A stretch of DNA of 64,000 bases from Oryzias latipes (lineage: Eukaryota; Chordata; Actinopteri; Beloniformes; Adrianichthyidae), in assembly GCF_002234675.1 (NCBI RefSeq), contig NC_019871.2:20058604-20122603 (forward strand), in the 5' to 3' direction. A program made the position numbers and the translations under genes. Position 1 is the stretch's first letter; each line of letters starts with the position of its first letter. Shown here piece by piece: positions 58,601-63,516 of this stretch. A model generated the notes under the pieces. It was not told the DNA's origin. It did no database searches and worked only from the letters and a program-made list of their open reading frames with translations.

Positions 58601-61083
58601 CTAACCCAAATAAAATACACTGGCGACAGAGCTACAGGCTGTTCATCAAATCTTGGGGTAAAGCTGGCACACTTAACTTTAGGAGGGGTGAAGCCCGTTC
58701 ACCCGTCTGCGTCTCCAAATGGCAGTGTACGGGGAATGCTGTCTCCCTCCTCCACGCGAGTGTTTTGCTAGTCCTTGCCCCGATGAAGACCCGTGATGGC
58801 TGTGGCCGGTGCTTTCCCGCCTCCGCGTCGTGGATTGCGTGCCACCTCCGGCTCCAAGCTCTCCTCCTGCCTGCACCTTGCAGGTCGCGCCCAAATGTCA
58901 CGGACTCCTCACGCTGGCTTCAAATTTTTTCTCTCTTCTGTAGGCTGCAACCTGGGTTCAACAGTCGTCTCTCTGCCCTTGCATGCCGCGCACTGGTTTA
59001 CTATGAGAAAGGAACAACCTCCCTGCTCTGTGTGTAACCACGCCCTCCCACACAGGTGTCTCTCATTCACCATTAGCAAGTTGTGAAAGCAGTCCCATAC
59101 GAATTGCTGACATGAATGGTTCTGTTCCTCCATCCGCCGATGCTGAGTCCGTCCGTCATCACTACCACCGTTTCCCGCCTGCAGATAGAACAGCCTAACT
59201 CCTCTTGCATCATCACTGGAGACTTTAACCACATAACCATGGGCAGAACGCTCGGGGACTCAGTATGTGAACTGTCCCACTTGGGAAAATAAAACTCTGG
59301 ATCTGCTGCATGCAAATGCCCCCCCCCCCCTTCCCCCCCGCAGGTCTGACCATAACCTGCGGGAACGTGAACAAAAAATCTGTGAGGAGGTGGACCCCTG
59401 AAATGGAGCAGGCCCTGCAGGACTGTCTGGGGTCCACAGACTGGGATGCTCTTTGCATGCCTCAATGGCGAGGACATTGACGGCATGACAGACTGCATTA
59501 CGGAATATATTAAGTTCTGTGAGGAGTCTGTTGTGCCTACTCGAACTGTTTGATGCTTCCCCAACAACAAACCCTGGATAAGCAGTGACCTGAAGAACCT
59601 CCTGAACAGGAAAAAGAGAGCCTTCAGGTCTGGAGGCCGAAGAGGGTGCAGCACCAGCTTAGGGATCAGCTGAGGAACGGGAGAGACTCCCACAGGAGGA
59701 AGCTGGAATCCAAACTCCAGCAGTACAACATGAGAGCGGTGTGGAATGAAGAAGGTCACAGGATGTGGAAGGAGAAACATTTTCTTATTCCTAGGGGGGG
59801 CCTTGCAAAAAATAATTGAGAAGCACTGGTCCAGCTCATGAATGAAACGTCTGTGCACAAACGATGTCTTAGAAATCAACAGCTGGTTTTATCTTGTCTA
59901 AAAACGGGATAGTCATAATTAAAAGACCACTGGCAACACTTTTGTAATACAGTACATCAAAAGATGGTTGGAGTGGGACTTCAATACTATCGAACAACAA
60001 AAATTGAGCCTTTATGCAATCACCTTCACTCAGTCAGCGTGTGATTGATCATTGTAATGAAGATAATCTCTCACTAACATACATGTTTTTTCTTCAGATT
60101 TCTCAACACTACAACATCCCTCCTCGTCCAAACATCACAACTTTGAGTGTGGAAGTTGAAGCACAAACCAACTGTTCGGACATATCCAGACAAAAGCTAA
60201 CTTTGCATCTTAAGTCTCTGTGCGTGAGCTACAAGCAGATTCTGTCTGATTATGCTTTCTTTCCTGACTGACAATCCTGCGTATTCACCAATAGATACAG
60301 TGGAAATGAAATGAGTTCCAACATGATCATCCTGGACATCAAAGTGCTCACTGGATTTGTTCCAGTAAAGGACTCTTTGGAGAATGTAATGACCAGAGTT
60401 TTGACACAAGTCTGAAAATGTATTGCTTTTGTCTATTGAGTAACGATAGACAAACTTGTGTTTGCAGCTGAAAAATGCCTTGCTGGTAGATCGTGTGGAA
60501 CAGAAGGAGGATCACATTGTTATTTACCTGAGGGAGGTAAGAAGCATTCAAAAGATGGAGATTAATTGATGATAATATCTAGATCTGTGAGTACGTGAAC
60601 TGACCTTTCTTTTTTTGTCAACAGTTAAAACAGGGAGAAGCCATTACTCATTACTTGAAGCTTGTACAGCAGCTGCCAGTACAGAACTTGAAACCTGCCT
60701 TGGTCAAAATCTATGACTACTACCAGCCAAGTAAAAGCCTAAATTTGGACAATTTACTTTTTGAAATATTTAAATCCTGTTATTATTTAAGTTTTCAAAA
60801 GTTACGATATTACTAACGAATGAGAGACAAACATTAAAAAATGCGTTACAAACGTTGACACATTTCTTGGTACCCTTCAGTTAATCAAAGACAAACTCAC
60901 AATTGTAATAGAAAACACATACATTTGACAAAAGTAAAAATAATAAAAAATCTATAAAATATAACTGTCACAAACATTATGCACTGTATGAAGTTTACTG
61001 GGCTGCTTGTCTTTGATTGTACGTCCCTTTTTTGTCTTGCAGGTGACCAGGCTGAGACTCAATACATCTCCCACTGTGCTTAA
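20834..61083 (+). CDS. a2m: Alpha-2-macroglobulin-like protease inhibitor, 35 exons
   Basis: Secreted thioester protein that traps proteases: cleavage of its bait region makes the molecule close around the enzyme and exposes a receptor-binding domain for clearance. The exons I placed sum to 4248 nt (1415 residues plus stop, against about 1470 in mammals), and every phase agrees. Exons: 20834-20916, 21017-21197, 21282-21438, 21810-21862, 23451-23471, 24794-24959, 25045-25129, 25237-25339, 25677-25791, 25905-26014, 26093-26260, 26510-26704, 28734-28797, 28943-29088, 32454-32603, 33329-33469, 33562-33643, 33743-33872, 37068-37293, 38295-38421, 38565-38686, 39019-39070, 39395-39478, 42095-42271, 42384-42459, 51035-51191, 52794-52868, 54489-54651, 54729-54916, 55144-55356, 60098-60228, 60295-60385, 60468-60536, 60625-60730, 61043-61083. 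The exon 31 donor is CT, not GT, so the last about 100 residues may not be made. It could also be called an A2ML1 or PZP-type paralogue; within the family I cannot decide. Confidence 0.93.
21017..21862 (+). CDS. a2m: A2M-like exons 2-4: MG1 and start of MG2
   Basis: Exon 2 (21017-21197) begins [19 protein letters not shown], the first macroglobulin domain. Exon 3 (21282-21438) ends with [16 protein letters not shown], the highly conserved TDKP-IY-PGQ motif opening MG2. Exon 4 (21810-21862) continues [18 protein letters not shown]. All borders have AG/GT sites. Confidence 0.93.
21863..23450. other. Intron 4 of the A2M-like gene: no gene recognised
   Basis: 1.6 kb. The part from 22100 to 23060 is less AT-rich and may hold old mobile-element sequence, but I could not pair termini or identify coding remains. 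An AT dinucleotide run lies at about 23420-23434. Confidence 0.4.
23451..25339 (+). CDS. a2m: A2M-like exons 5-8: MG2-MG3
   Basis: Exon 5 is a 21-nt microexon (YHSIDLK, 23451-23471), matching a very short exon at this place in vertebrate A2M genes. Exon 6 (24794-24959) has [12 protein letters not shown] and [11 protein letters not shown]. Exon 7 (25045-25129) has [14 protein letters not shown]. Exon 8 (25237-25339) starts in [11 protein letters not shown] and ends before a weak donor, GTCTGT. Confidence 0.9.
23786..24473. mobile_element. MITE with GTACACACCGGGAC termini in intron 5
   Basis: The left end AAGGCCCGTACACACCGGGA and the right end, in complement AAACGCGTACACACCGGGAC, share GTACACACCGGGAC. 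The interior is CG-rich with ACGCCTGGCG-like motifs and has no ORF. The superfamily is not certain. Confidence 0.7.
25677..26260 (+). CDS. a2m: A2M-like exons 9-11: MG3-MG4
   Basis: Exon 9 (25677-25791) carries [20 protein letters not shown]. Exon 10 (25905-26014) has [18 protein letters not shown]. Exon 11 (26093-26260) has [18 protein letters not shown], the family's D-x-G-x-A-x-F element in MG4. Phases join exactly. Confidence 0.92.
26510..29088 (+). CDS. a2m: A2M-like exons 12-14: MG4-MG5
   Basis: Exon 12 (26510-26704, 65 codons) has [20 protein letters not shown] and VHYRLTGEP. Exon 13 (28734-28797) has [13 protein letters not shown]. Exon 14 (28943-29088) has [20 protein letters not shown], a strongly conserved A2M stretch. 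The intron between exons 12 and 13 holds a palindromic mobile element. Confidence 0.9.
26840..28433. mobile_element. Foldback element with 7-bp target duplication, intron 12
   Basis: GTTAGCT is repeated on both sides (26833-26839 and 28434-28440). The ends are inverted copies carrying GGTCACAACACAACACTTTA and further ACAACACAACAC repeats. In the middle, 27336-27560 is matched in inverse orientation by 27765-28022: a second palindromic element nested in the first. No transposase ORF. Confidence 0.8.
27336..28022. mobile_element. Inner palindromic MITE, 687 bp
   Basis: The left arm starts CTGAGCCCGTGTCCTGAAAT and the right arm in complement starts CTGAGCTTGTGTCCTGACAT. The arms extend about 225-250 bp, including GTTAACTTCCGTGTCTCTGTG near 27518 and its complement near 27800. 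A loop of about 200 bp separates them, so it can form a long hairpin. Confidence 0.8.
29120..32260 (-). mobile_element. LINE on the minus strand, split by an L2/Tc1 composite, intron 14
   Basis: The reverse transcriptase is readable between about 32254 and 31600: [20 protein letters not shown] and [29 protein letters not shown], then INDIFNVSQ and [16 protein letters not shown] with the catalytic ADD. The C-terminal part follows at 31488-30910 ([39 protein letters not shown]). Several frameshifts break it. The AT-rich stretch at 29120-29580, with a CTTGCTTCTTCCCACTCC block on the minus strand, looks like its 3' end, displaced by the insert at 29583-30715. That last link is inference. Confidence 0.7.
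29583..30715 (+). mobile_element. Chimera of an L2-like LINE fragment and a deleted Tc1 element
   Basis: 29590-29900 reads [20 protein letters not shown] in + frame and then decayed LINE RT ending CTLNIGAP. At about 29903 it passes directly into Tc1 sequence equal to 5560-5645 of the intact element, then jumps at about 29990-30003 to the part equal to 6183-6693, ending at 30521 with a TA. The LINE 3' tail resumes at about 30530 and ends in a (TCTAA)n run at 30672-30712. The Tc1 left arm and the middle of its gene are missing. Confidence 0.8.
32454..32603 (+). CDS. a2m: A2M-like exon 15: start of MG6
   Basis: It reads [20 protein letters not shown] and then AVDQSVLIN; the AVDQSV motif is an MG6 hallmark across A2M, C3 and C5. 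It is 50 codons in phase 0, separated from exon 14 by a 3.4-kb intron filled with LINE and Tc1 sequence. Confidence 0.93.
32604..33328. other. Intron 15 of the A2M-like gene: nothing recognised
   Basis: 0.7 kb of AT-rich sequence without repeats or coding signals that I can support. Confidence 0.45.
33329..33872 (+). CDS. a2m: A2M-like exons 16-18: bait region
   Basis: Exon 16 (33329-33469) starts IFDLLPVKK and contains [20 protein letters not shown]. Exon 17 (33562-33643) has [20 protein letters not shown]. Exon 18 (33743-33872) has the Ser/Tyr/Pro-rich stretch [18 protein letters not shown] followed by the conserved [17 protein letters not shown]. The bait, which proteases cut, should be about residues 672-702. 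It has basic (Arg, Lys), aromatic (Tyr, Phe) and Ser/Pro positions that could admit several protease classes. Confidence 0.9.
34240..34570 (+). repeat. GC-rich unclassified repeat, inverted relative at 43865-44080
   Basis: The block around 34462-34560 (CTCAGTCCTTAGAAACTGTG, CCCGACAAAATAAAGGCTGA, TGTTATTCCCA) is matched in complement by about 43868-43985 in intron 25. The GC-rich flank differs more. The family is unknown to me. Confidence 0.65.
34950..35167 (-). mobile_element. tRNA-derived SINE with 17-bp target duplication, intron 18
   Basis: CATGGCGGCCGCCAATT occurs directly before (34933-34949) and after (35168-35184) the element. On the minus strand the 5' part has a tRNA-like head with an A-box-like TGGTTTAGCTCG and a perfect B-box GGTTCGACTCC. 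The 3' part ends CTGTGGCGACCCCGGATGGG with AGAAGCCGAAAG after it, a tail common in fish SINEs. Confidence 0.85.
35185..36540. other. Intron 18 remainder: mixed unidentified sequence
   Basis: GC-richer patches at 35420-35680 and 35980-36100 with short open frames on both strands. I see no conserved protein motif. Probably old mobile-element material. Confidence 0.4.
36560..36950 (+). repeat. Tandem repeat, 137-bp period, about 2.8 units
   Basis: CATAACCC(G/A)TGTTGTAAA begins at 36581, 36718 and 36855, each followed by AACATGTCCAACACAAGAGG and a CTGTTGGACAGGACAAG block that is itself a short inverted match to the preceding CTTGTGTTGGACATG. Confidence 0.9.
37068..39478 (+). CDS. a2m: A2M-like exons 19-23: MG7 and CUB
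   Basis: Exon 19 (37068-37293) has [20 protein letters not shown] and [20 protein letters not shown], classic MG7 sequence. Exons 20-21 (38295-38421, 38565-38686) carry the CUB-like strands with [10 protein letters not shown] and [17 protein letters not shown]. Exon 22 (39019-39070) is [17 protein letters not shown]. Exon 23 (39395-39478) has [20 protein letters not shown], leading into the thioester domain. Confidence 0.93.
37294..38294. other. Intron 19 of the A2M-like gene: nothing recognised
   Basis: 1.0 kb of AT-rich sequence without supported features. Confidence 0.45.
39515..41054. mobile_element. MITE (TTAACCCTTGTGCTAT family) interrupted by an LTR-like insertion
   Basis: 39515-39701 matches the MITE at 8355-8550 (TTAACCCTTGTGCTATTCTA and a block with GGGAGTTGGGTCATCTAG). 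Its right tip (ATAGCACAATGGCTAA) is displaced to 41039-41054 by the insert at 39702-41038. Confidence 0.8.
39702..41038. mobile_element. Candidate solo LTR, 1337 bp, 4-bp target duplication
   Basis: It starts TGTAGCACTT and ends AAGTGGGCTACA: TG...CA termini with short imperfect inverted tips. ATAG is repeated at 39698-39701 and 41039-41042. No reverse transcriptase, integrase or gag-like frame is present, so a single long terminal repeat left by recombination is the simplest reading. A non-LTR alternative cannot be excluded, since no partner LTR is in the window. Confidence 0.6.
41090..41720 (+). pseudogene. Second Tc1-type transposase relic, intron 23
   Basis: Shifting + frames read [35 protein letters not shown] (first catalytic Asp), [20 protein letters not shown] (catalytic Glu), [15 protein letters not shown] and [20 protein letters not shown]. 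Stops and frameshifts are frequent. It belongs to a different Tc1 family from the one at 5093. Its right terminus seems to be near 41700 (TTTTGGTAATGTAGTG). Confidence 0.8.
42095..42459 (+). CDS. a2m: A2M-like exons 24-25: thioester site
   Basis: Exon 24 (42095-42271) holds [13 protein letters not shown]: Cys at about residue 941 and Gln at about 944 form the internal thioester that couples covalently to trapped proteases. Exon 25 (42384-42459) has [19 protein letters not shown], the first helix pair of the alpha-alpha barrel. The thioester residues are intact. Confidence 0.95.
42530..42860 (+). pseudogene. LINE reverse transcriptase relic at the start of intron 25
   Basis: The + frames give [45 protein letters not shown] and [13 protein letters not shown], the RT palm with the FADD box changed to FADY. 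It starts only about 75 bp after the exon 25 donor. It is broken by stops. Confidence 0.75.
42968..43320. mobile_element. Decayed hAT fragment
   Basis: CAGGGATCAGCAATCTGGGG at 42968 is a degenerate form of the CAGGGGTCGGCAACC terminus seen at 47833, 49144 and 62949. The right end is not found. Confidence 0.4.
43324..44811 (+). mobile_element. Element with TAGGCTCCGTGCACG-type ends, possibly ISL2EU-like
   Basis: The left end TAGGCTCCGTGCACG and the complement of the right end TAGCCTACGTGCACG match; both continue into a TTCTACTTCCG or AACTTCCGG block. An ATG at 43439 opens [20 protein letters not shown] with RIVEQ next, resembling the N-terminus of the YqaJ-exonuclease protein of ISL2EU-type elements. 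The frame stops after about 38 codons. The rest is GC-rich non-coding sequence, including the repeat at 43865-44080. Confidence 0.5.
44812..45349. other. Intron 25: no gene; LINE 3' tail begins
   Basis: AT-rich. From about 45340 on it reads as the 3' UTR of the minus-strand LINE described next (ATTGCACAG-rich stretch, then a G-rich run at 45456-45486). Confidence 0.4.
45570..46200 (-). pseudogene. LINE ORF2 C-terminal part: RT catalytic box and thumb
   Basis: It begins, after the frameshift, at [20 protein letters not shown] with both catalytic aspartates intact and runs through [20 protein letters not shown], a characteristic LINE block, to a C-terminal tail shared in outline with the fragment at 1-768. 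Confidence 0.85.
46181..47824 (-). pseudogene. LINE ORF2 middle part: endonuclease end and reverse transcriptase start
   Basis: About 546 codons remain open. The apurinic-type endonuclease part has [10 protein letters not shown] (catalytic-site Asp and Asn) and [10 protein letters not shown] (the SDH motif). A linker with [19 protein letters not shown] follows. The reverse transcriptase palm begins with FVDFTSAFN and SPQGCVLSP. The frame is lost just before the ADD box. Its fine state suggests the LINE was active not long ago. Confidence 0.85.
47833..48952. mobile_element. Non-autonomous hAT element with perfect 8-bp target duplication
   Basis: It is 1120 bp, with termini CAGGGGTCGGGAACC and GGTTCCCGACCCCTG that are perfect complements over 15 bp. 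CTCTATCG flanks it on both sides (47825-47832 and 48953-48960). It lies inside the LINE ORF; taking out the element and one target copy brings the LINE frame back together. Its interior at 47953-48080 resembles 55905-56072 of another hAT element. No transposase is inside. Confidence 0.95.
49144..50060. mobile_element. hAT element start(s) with unresolved right end
   Basis: CAGGGGTCGGCAACC at 49144 is a hAT terminus inserted in the LINE. A second one, CAAGGGTGCTCATTACGTCG, lies at 49267, with the ATCGCGATCGATTTTC block common to another fish hAT family. GC-rich sequence with CA-rich patches follows to about 50060. I could not find a matching right end, so boundaries are loose. Confidence 0.5.
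50061..51034. repeat. End of intron 25, with a dispersed fish repeat at about 50600-50860
   Basis: 50615-50860 has GGGCTGCTGGAGCCTATCCT, CAGGGGACATTCTGGACA and GCATGTTTTTGGACAGTGAG, a decayed copy of the same repeat found more complete at 51562-51860. The rest is AT-rich and unassigned. Confidence 0.65.
51035..55356 (+). CDS. a2m: A2M-like exons 26-30: rest of the thioester-domain barrel
   Basis: Exon 26 (51035-51191) has [19 protein letters not shown]. Exon 27 (52794-52868) has [20 protein letters not shown]. Exon 28 (54489-54651) has [16 protein letters not shown]. Exon 29 (54729-54916) has [10 protein letters not shown] and [12 protein letters not shown]. Exon 30 (55144-55356) starts [17 protein letters not shown]. 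All are standard A2M landmarks in correct order and phase. The intron before exon 26 is 8.6 kb and made almost wholly of mobile elements. Confidence 0.93.
51562..51862 (+). repeat. Dispersed fish repeat headed by (CATT)n, intron 26
   Basis: It begins in a CATT run (51559-51576), then GGGGTCACGGGTCTGCTGAA with GCCTATCCCGGCTACTTGTG, CAGGGGACACCCTGGACAGT, CACCCATTCACACTCACACC, CATGTTTTTGGATGGTGGGA, and ends with GGAGAACATGCAAACTCCAC. This order is a very common fish genomic repeat. A more decayed copy lies at 50615-50860. Confidence 0.8.
51863..52793. other. Intron 26 remainder: nothing recognised
   Basis: 0.9 kb of AT-rich sequence without a supported feature. Confidence 0.4.
52869..54488. other. 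Intron 27: possible old transposon material, no gene
   Basis: 53080-53800 has short open frames and less AT-rich sequence, suggesting a decayed element, but no motif is clear enough to name. Confidence 0.35.
55655..55700. repeat. AAT trinucleotide microsatellite
   Basis: A run of AAT/ATA units from about 55655 to 55690, in intron 30. Confidence 0.85.
56210..57085. mobile_element. Inner hAT element, 876 bp, perfect 8-bp target duplication
   Basis: The termini CAGTGTTTTTCAACC and GGTTGAAAAACACTG are exact complements. CTTTAGAT flanks both sides (56202-56209 and 57086-57093). Near the ends it repeats GGCACAC motifs (CGGCACACTTT, CACGGCACACTAGTGTGCCG). No ORF. It sits inside the older hAT element at 55869-59828. 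Confidence 0.95.
57400..59790 (+). pseudogene. LINE endonuclease fragment in two pieces
   Basis: Piece one (57439-57912) reads [39 protein letters not shown] and, in a second frame, [18 protein letters not shown]. Piece two (about 59110-59790) reads [10 protein letters not shown], then [47 protein letters not shown]. They are consecutive parts of one LINE ORF2 of a clade related to that at 45350-49143. About 1.2 kb of foreign sequence separates them. Many stops and shifts are present and the reverse transcriptase is missing. Confidence 0.8.
58240..58530 (-). mobile_element. tRNA-derived SINE-like repeat inside the LINE fragment
   Basis: On the minus strand it opens GGGGCGGCCGTGGTGCAGCG: the TGGTGCAGCGG part fits the tRNA A box, and GCTTCGATTCC about 35 bp later is one base off the B box. 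Then come the CTTGGGCAAGACATTGAACC block and the CATTCACCCATG and GCGCTTCGGGCC blocks of a widespread fish repeat, ending with TATATAAGTATACGCC. TSDs not resolved. Confidence 0.7.
60098..61083 (+). CDS. a2m: A2M-like exons 31-35: receptor-binding domain, with a damaged donor
   Basis: Exon 31 (60098-60228) should end [11 protein letters not shown] and join in phase 2 to exon 32 (60295-60385, [20 protein letters not shown]). The two bases after 60228 are CT instead of GT. The nearest usable donor, GTGAGC at 60224, gives phase 0 and a stop four codons into exon 32; reading through gives a stop at about 60270. Exons 33 (60468-60536), 34 (60625-60730, [14 protein letters not shown]) and 35 (61043-61083, ending YISHCA) are otherwise intact. 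The domain is the one recognised by the clearance receptor LRP1 in mammals. Confidence 0.85.
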
Positions 61084-61158
61084 AGAATCAGTGTGTAAAG
61101 GAGCTGAGAAGACTTATCCAGTGGTTTTGTGTTCTTTACACTCAGTGATCAGTTTTTA

Positions 61159-61164
61159 AATAAA
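61159..61164 (+). terminator. Poly(A) signal of the A2M-like gene
   Basis: AATAAA lies 76 bp after the TAA stop (61081-61083), giving a short 3' UTR ending near 61185. It is the only such hexamer close to the stop. Confidence 0.75.
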
Positions 61165-61236
61165 ATGTATAGCAAAAGCTGAGAATTCTGGATTTGTCTG
61201 GTATATGTAAAACATAAGGTTTTTACACTTAATTTG

Positions 61237-62948
61237 TAGGATATTTGATACACTTCGTTGTTTAATTTAACTATGAAATAACATTGTCTGTGCAATAATC
61301 AAAAACAGCAATGCAGTTGAAATACTGAAATTGTACTTCTATTTGAGTGAAAAACAAAAGAGGGCAACAACATAAATATACATTTTGAAAGACTATTAAG
61401 TAACTGAATTGAGAGAAAAAATTCATTCATGTACACAATCACAAACAATAAAGTAAAGCCATTGTGCAAATCTGATTCCTGCTGATTGCACAGCATTGCA
61501 TTGAGGCTCATTTCAGCAGTTTACTCACTAAACAAAAATGCTTCATTTGTGTCCTATAAATGTAGGAATTAATCTTATTTTGAAAAACAGGTTTTACATT
61601 TACATGATTCTGGTAAAGAAAACAAACTTCTATGTGAATTGAGGGATACATATTTTTTTCTGTTCTACACATTTCAATAAGGAGAGATCTTGAACCTGGG
61701 ATTGAATATTTAGTTTTGACATAATCATGACACACTACTAAACCAACAGAGCAAAAGGACACATTACCAAGCAACAATAATGAGAGAGAAATTCTCTGAA
61801 AGGTAGTATGTGTGCTTCCTCATCCATTTGTAGTGGATGGATGGAGAATCAAGACCTGGATGACTAACAGTCCTGCTCCTTCAAGTGTAATGCAGTTGGT
61901 GCAGTGCAGGTGATGCAGACAACTGTTCTTGTGTTTTAGTAAAACTGTCTTAGACTGACTTGATGTGGATGATTAACATCTGAAATAACCATGAAACATC
62001 CTCTACAAACAAAGGAAATGAAATCTTGAATTTGTAAACACTTTGAAGGTTTATGAAGCAATTCTGTTACATTGACCAGAAGAAAAGACAACGTGTTTTT
62101 CATCAAATGTCATGGTACTACTTCATTAGGATGTTTCTAAAATGTTATCATACATGTGTACATACATGTCCATTTGTTAGTTTTTGGGTTGCTGAAGTAA
62201 ATTTTGATGAATAAAACAAATGAAAGCAGCACCATTGAATTTTTTATTTCTTTATTTTGTATTTATAGCTTGAAATGCTGGAAAATGTAGTTTTAACAAC
62301 AAGTGGCTTTTCAAGAAGTATCAACTGTTTCTAATAAAAGACCCTGACCAGAAATGTGGGTTCATAAATGACTAAAAGATCTGACAGATAAGAAGGCCCA
62401 AGACCGTTAAGACAAGGAAAAACTATTCAAAATATCTTAAAATCATTTCCTGAAGCATATGGGGAGCCAGTGCAGGGATTTCCAAATCAGGGTGATGTGA
62501 GCCCGCCTTCTGGTGAGAACTCGTGGAGCTGAGTTCTGGAGAAGCTGAAGGTTCTTAATGTTCGTTTTAGGAGGACCAGCACACAGGAAGTTCCAACAAT
62601 CAATTCTACTGATGATGAAAGCATGCATTAGAATCTCCATCTTAGCATGAGAGCGTGGGCGGCCCAAGCCAAATTTCTATGACCATAACAACCAGTTTTA
62701 TTATCCTGCTTAATCAAAGTTAGTTTAGAGTTGAAAATAACATCCAGGTCTCCAACTGTTTCTAAGTAACTTAATAAAAGGTATTTTAGCTTCAATAACT
62801 TTATTTCTTTTGGCTTCAGAACCAACGACTAAAATTTCAGTTGTTTCCTGGTTGAAAAATTATTTTCCATCCATGATTTCACATCTTAACCCTTGTGCTA
62901 TCCTAGACACTTTAACATTGGGAGTTGGGTCATCTAGACCCACTAGAC
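61237..62948. repeat. Flanking paralogous block, copy B
   Basis: Matches 6694-8410 with small indels, including the LINE piece at 62443-62680 (minus strand, LQLLQNSAPRVLTRRRAHIT) and the first 60 bp of the MITE from 62888. At its left edge the sequence GTAGGATATTTGATACACTT is continuous, showing the empty Tc1 target. At its right edge it is cut by a hAT element at 62949. Confidence 0.9.
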
Positions 62949-63280
62949 CAGGGGTCGGCAACCCGTGGCTCAGGAGGCGCATGCGGCTCTTTAGCGCTGC
63001 CCTACTGGCTCCCTGGAGCATTTTCAAAAATGTTTGAAAATATAAAAAGATGGGAGAGAGAAATATATTTTTGTTTTAAAATGGTTTCTGTAGGAGGAAA
63101 AACAAGATACAAACATTCTTAACGTTTTCCAATGCTGTAAGAATGTGTAGAATAAATATTAAATTCAACATTTCTGTGCGTCATAGCCTGCGACACACGT
63201 TTCTACCAGCAGGGTGGCGGACCGCTAGTGAGTGATGTAAATGAACCACTGTCAGTTCCGTGCATTGCTTTGTAACAATA
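62949..63280. mobile_element. hAT element start interrupting the MITE
   Basis: CAGGGGTCGGCAACCCGTGG is inserted after CACTAGAC (62941-62948) of the MITE. The continuation of that MITE and the right hAT end are not seen before the window ends. Confidence 0.6.
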
Positions 63281-63356
63281 GACCTTTTTCGCAAAAACCG
63301 GAAGTACGTCATCAACGTGTAAACCTAGTTCCGGTTTGTGCTTCGCTGGCGGAGGA

Positions 63357-63516
63357 ATGGCAGAGCCTAGAGTGTTTTCGAAGAGCCTGAGTTGTGTTCC
63401 GAAGTTCACCAGCGCCGATGTGATGAAGAGTGTGAAGATGCAATCGTCCACTAAAGGAAACAAATTGGACATGGGATATAAATTCGTCCACGAAGAGTTT
63501 ATCCACCATTACCAAG
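63357..63516 (+). CDS. Possible first exon of a transposon-type (YqaJ/ISL2EU-like) or host gene
   Basis: The ATG at 63357 in GGAGGAATGG (fair start context) opens 53 codons: MAEPRVFSKSLSCVPKFTSA, then DVMKSVKMQSS, LDMGYKFVHEEFIHHYQ, followed by a donor GTAAGC at 63517. The pattern (short N-terminus, VPKFTSADV, then a K-aromatic and IHHYQ block) resembles the N-terminus seen at 43439 and proteins of ISL2EU-type elements with a YqaJ exonuclease domain. The domain itself would lie outside the window. Upstream, ACCGGAAGTACGTCATCAAC could belong to the element end or a promoter. Uncertain. Confidence 0.4.

Larger units (their letters stand above)
55869..59828. mobile_element. hAT element enlarged by nested insertions, intron 30
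   Basis: The left terminus CAGTGCTTCTCAAAAAGTGG and the right terminus (complement CAGTGCTTCTCAATTATTTT) match over 13 bp. The flanks GTCTAGTT (55861-55868) and GTCCAGCT (59829-59836) agree at 6 of 8 positions, an aged target duplication. Inside are a second hAT element (56210-57085), a LINE fragment (57400-57912 and 59110-59790) and a SINE (58240-58530). The left body (55905-56072) is related to 47953-48080. Confidence 0.8.

Noticed and set aside
59073..59879. 268-codon minus-strand ORF in intron 30
   Set aside because: It overlaps the decayed LINE piece on the + strand, runs across the outer hAT border at 59828, and shows no family motif.
20834..61083. Whether the A2M-like gene is complement C3/C4/C5 instead
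   Set aside because: No anaphylatoxin domain or RXXR-type chain-cleavage site, and the bait region and short tail after the receptor-binding domain are of A2M type.
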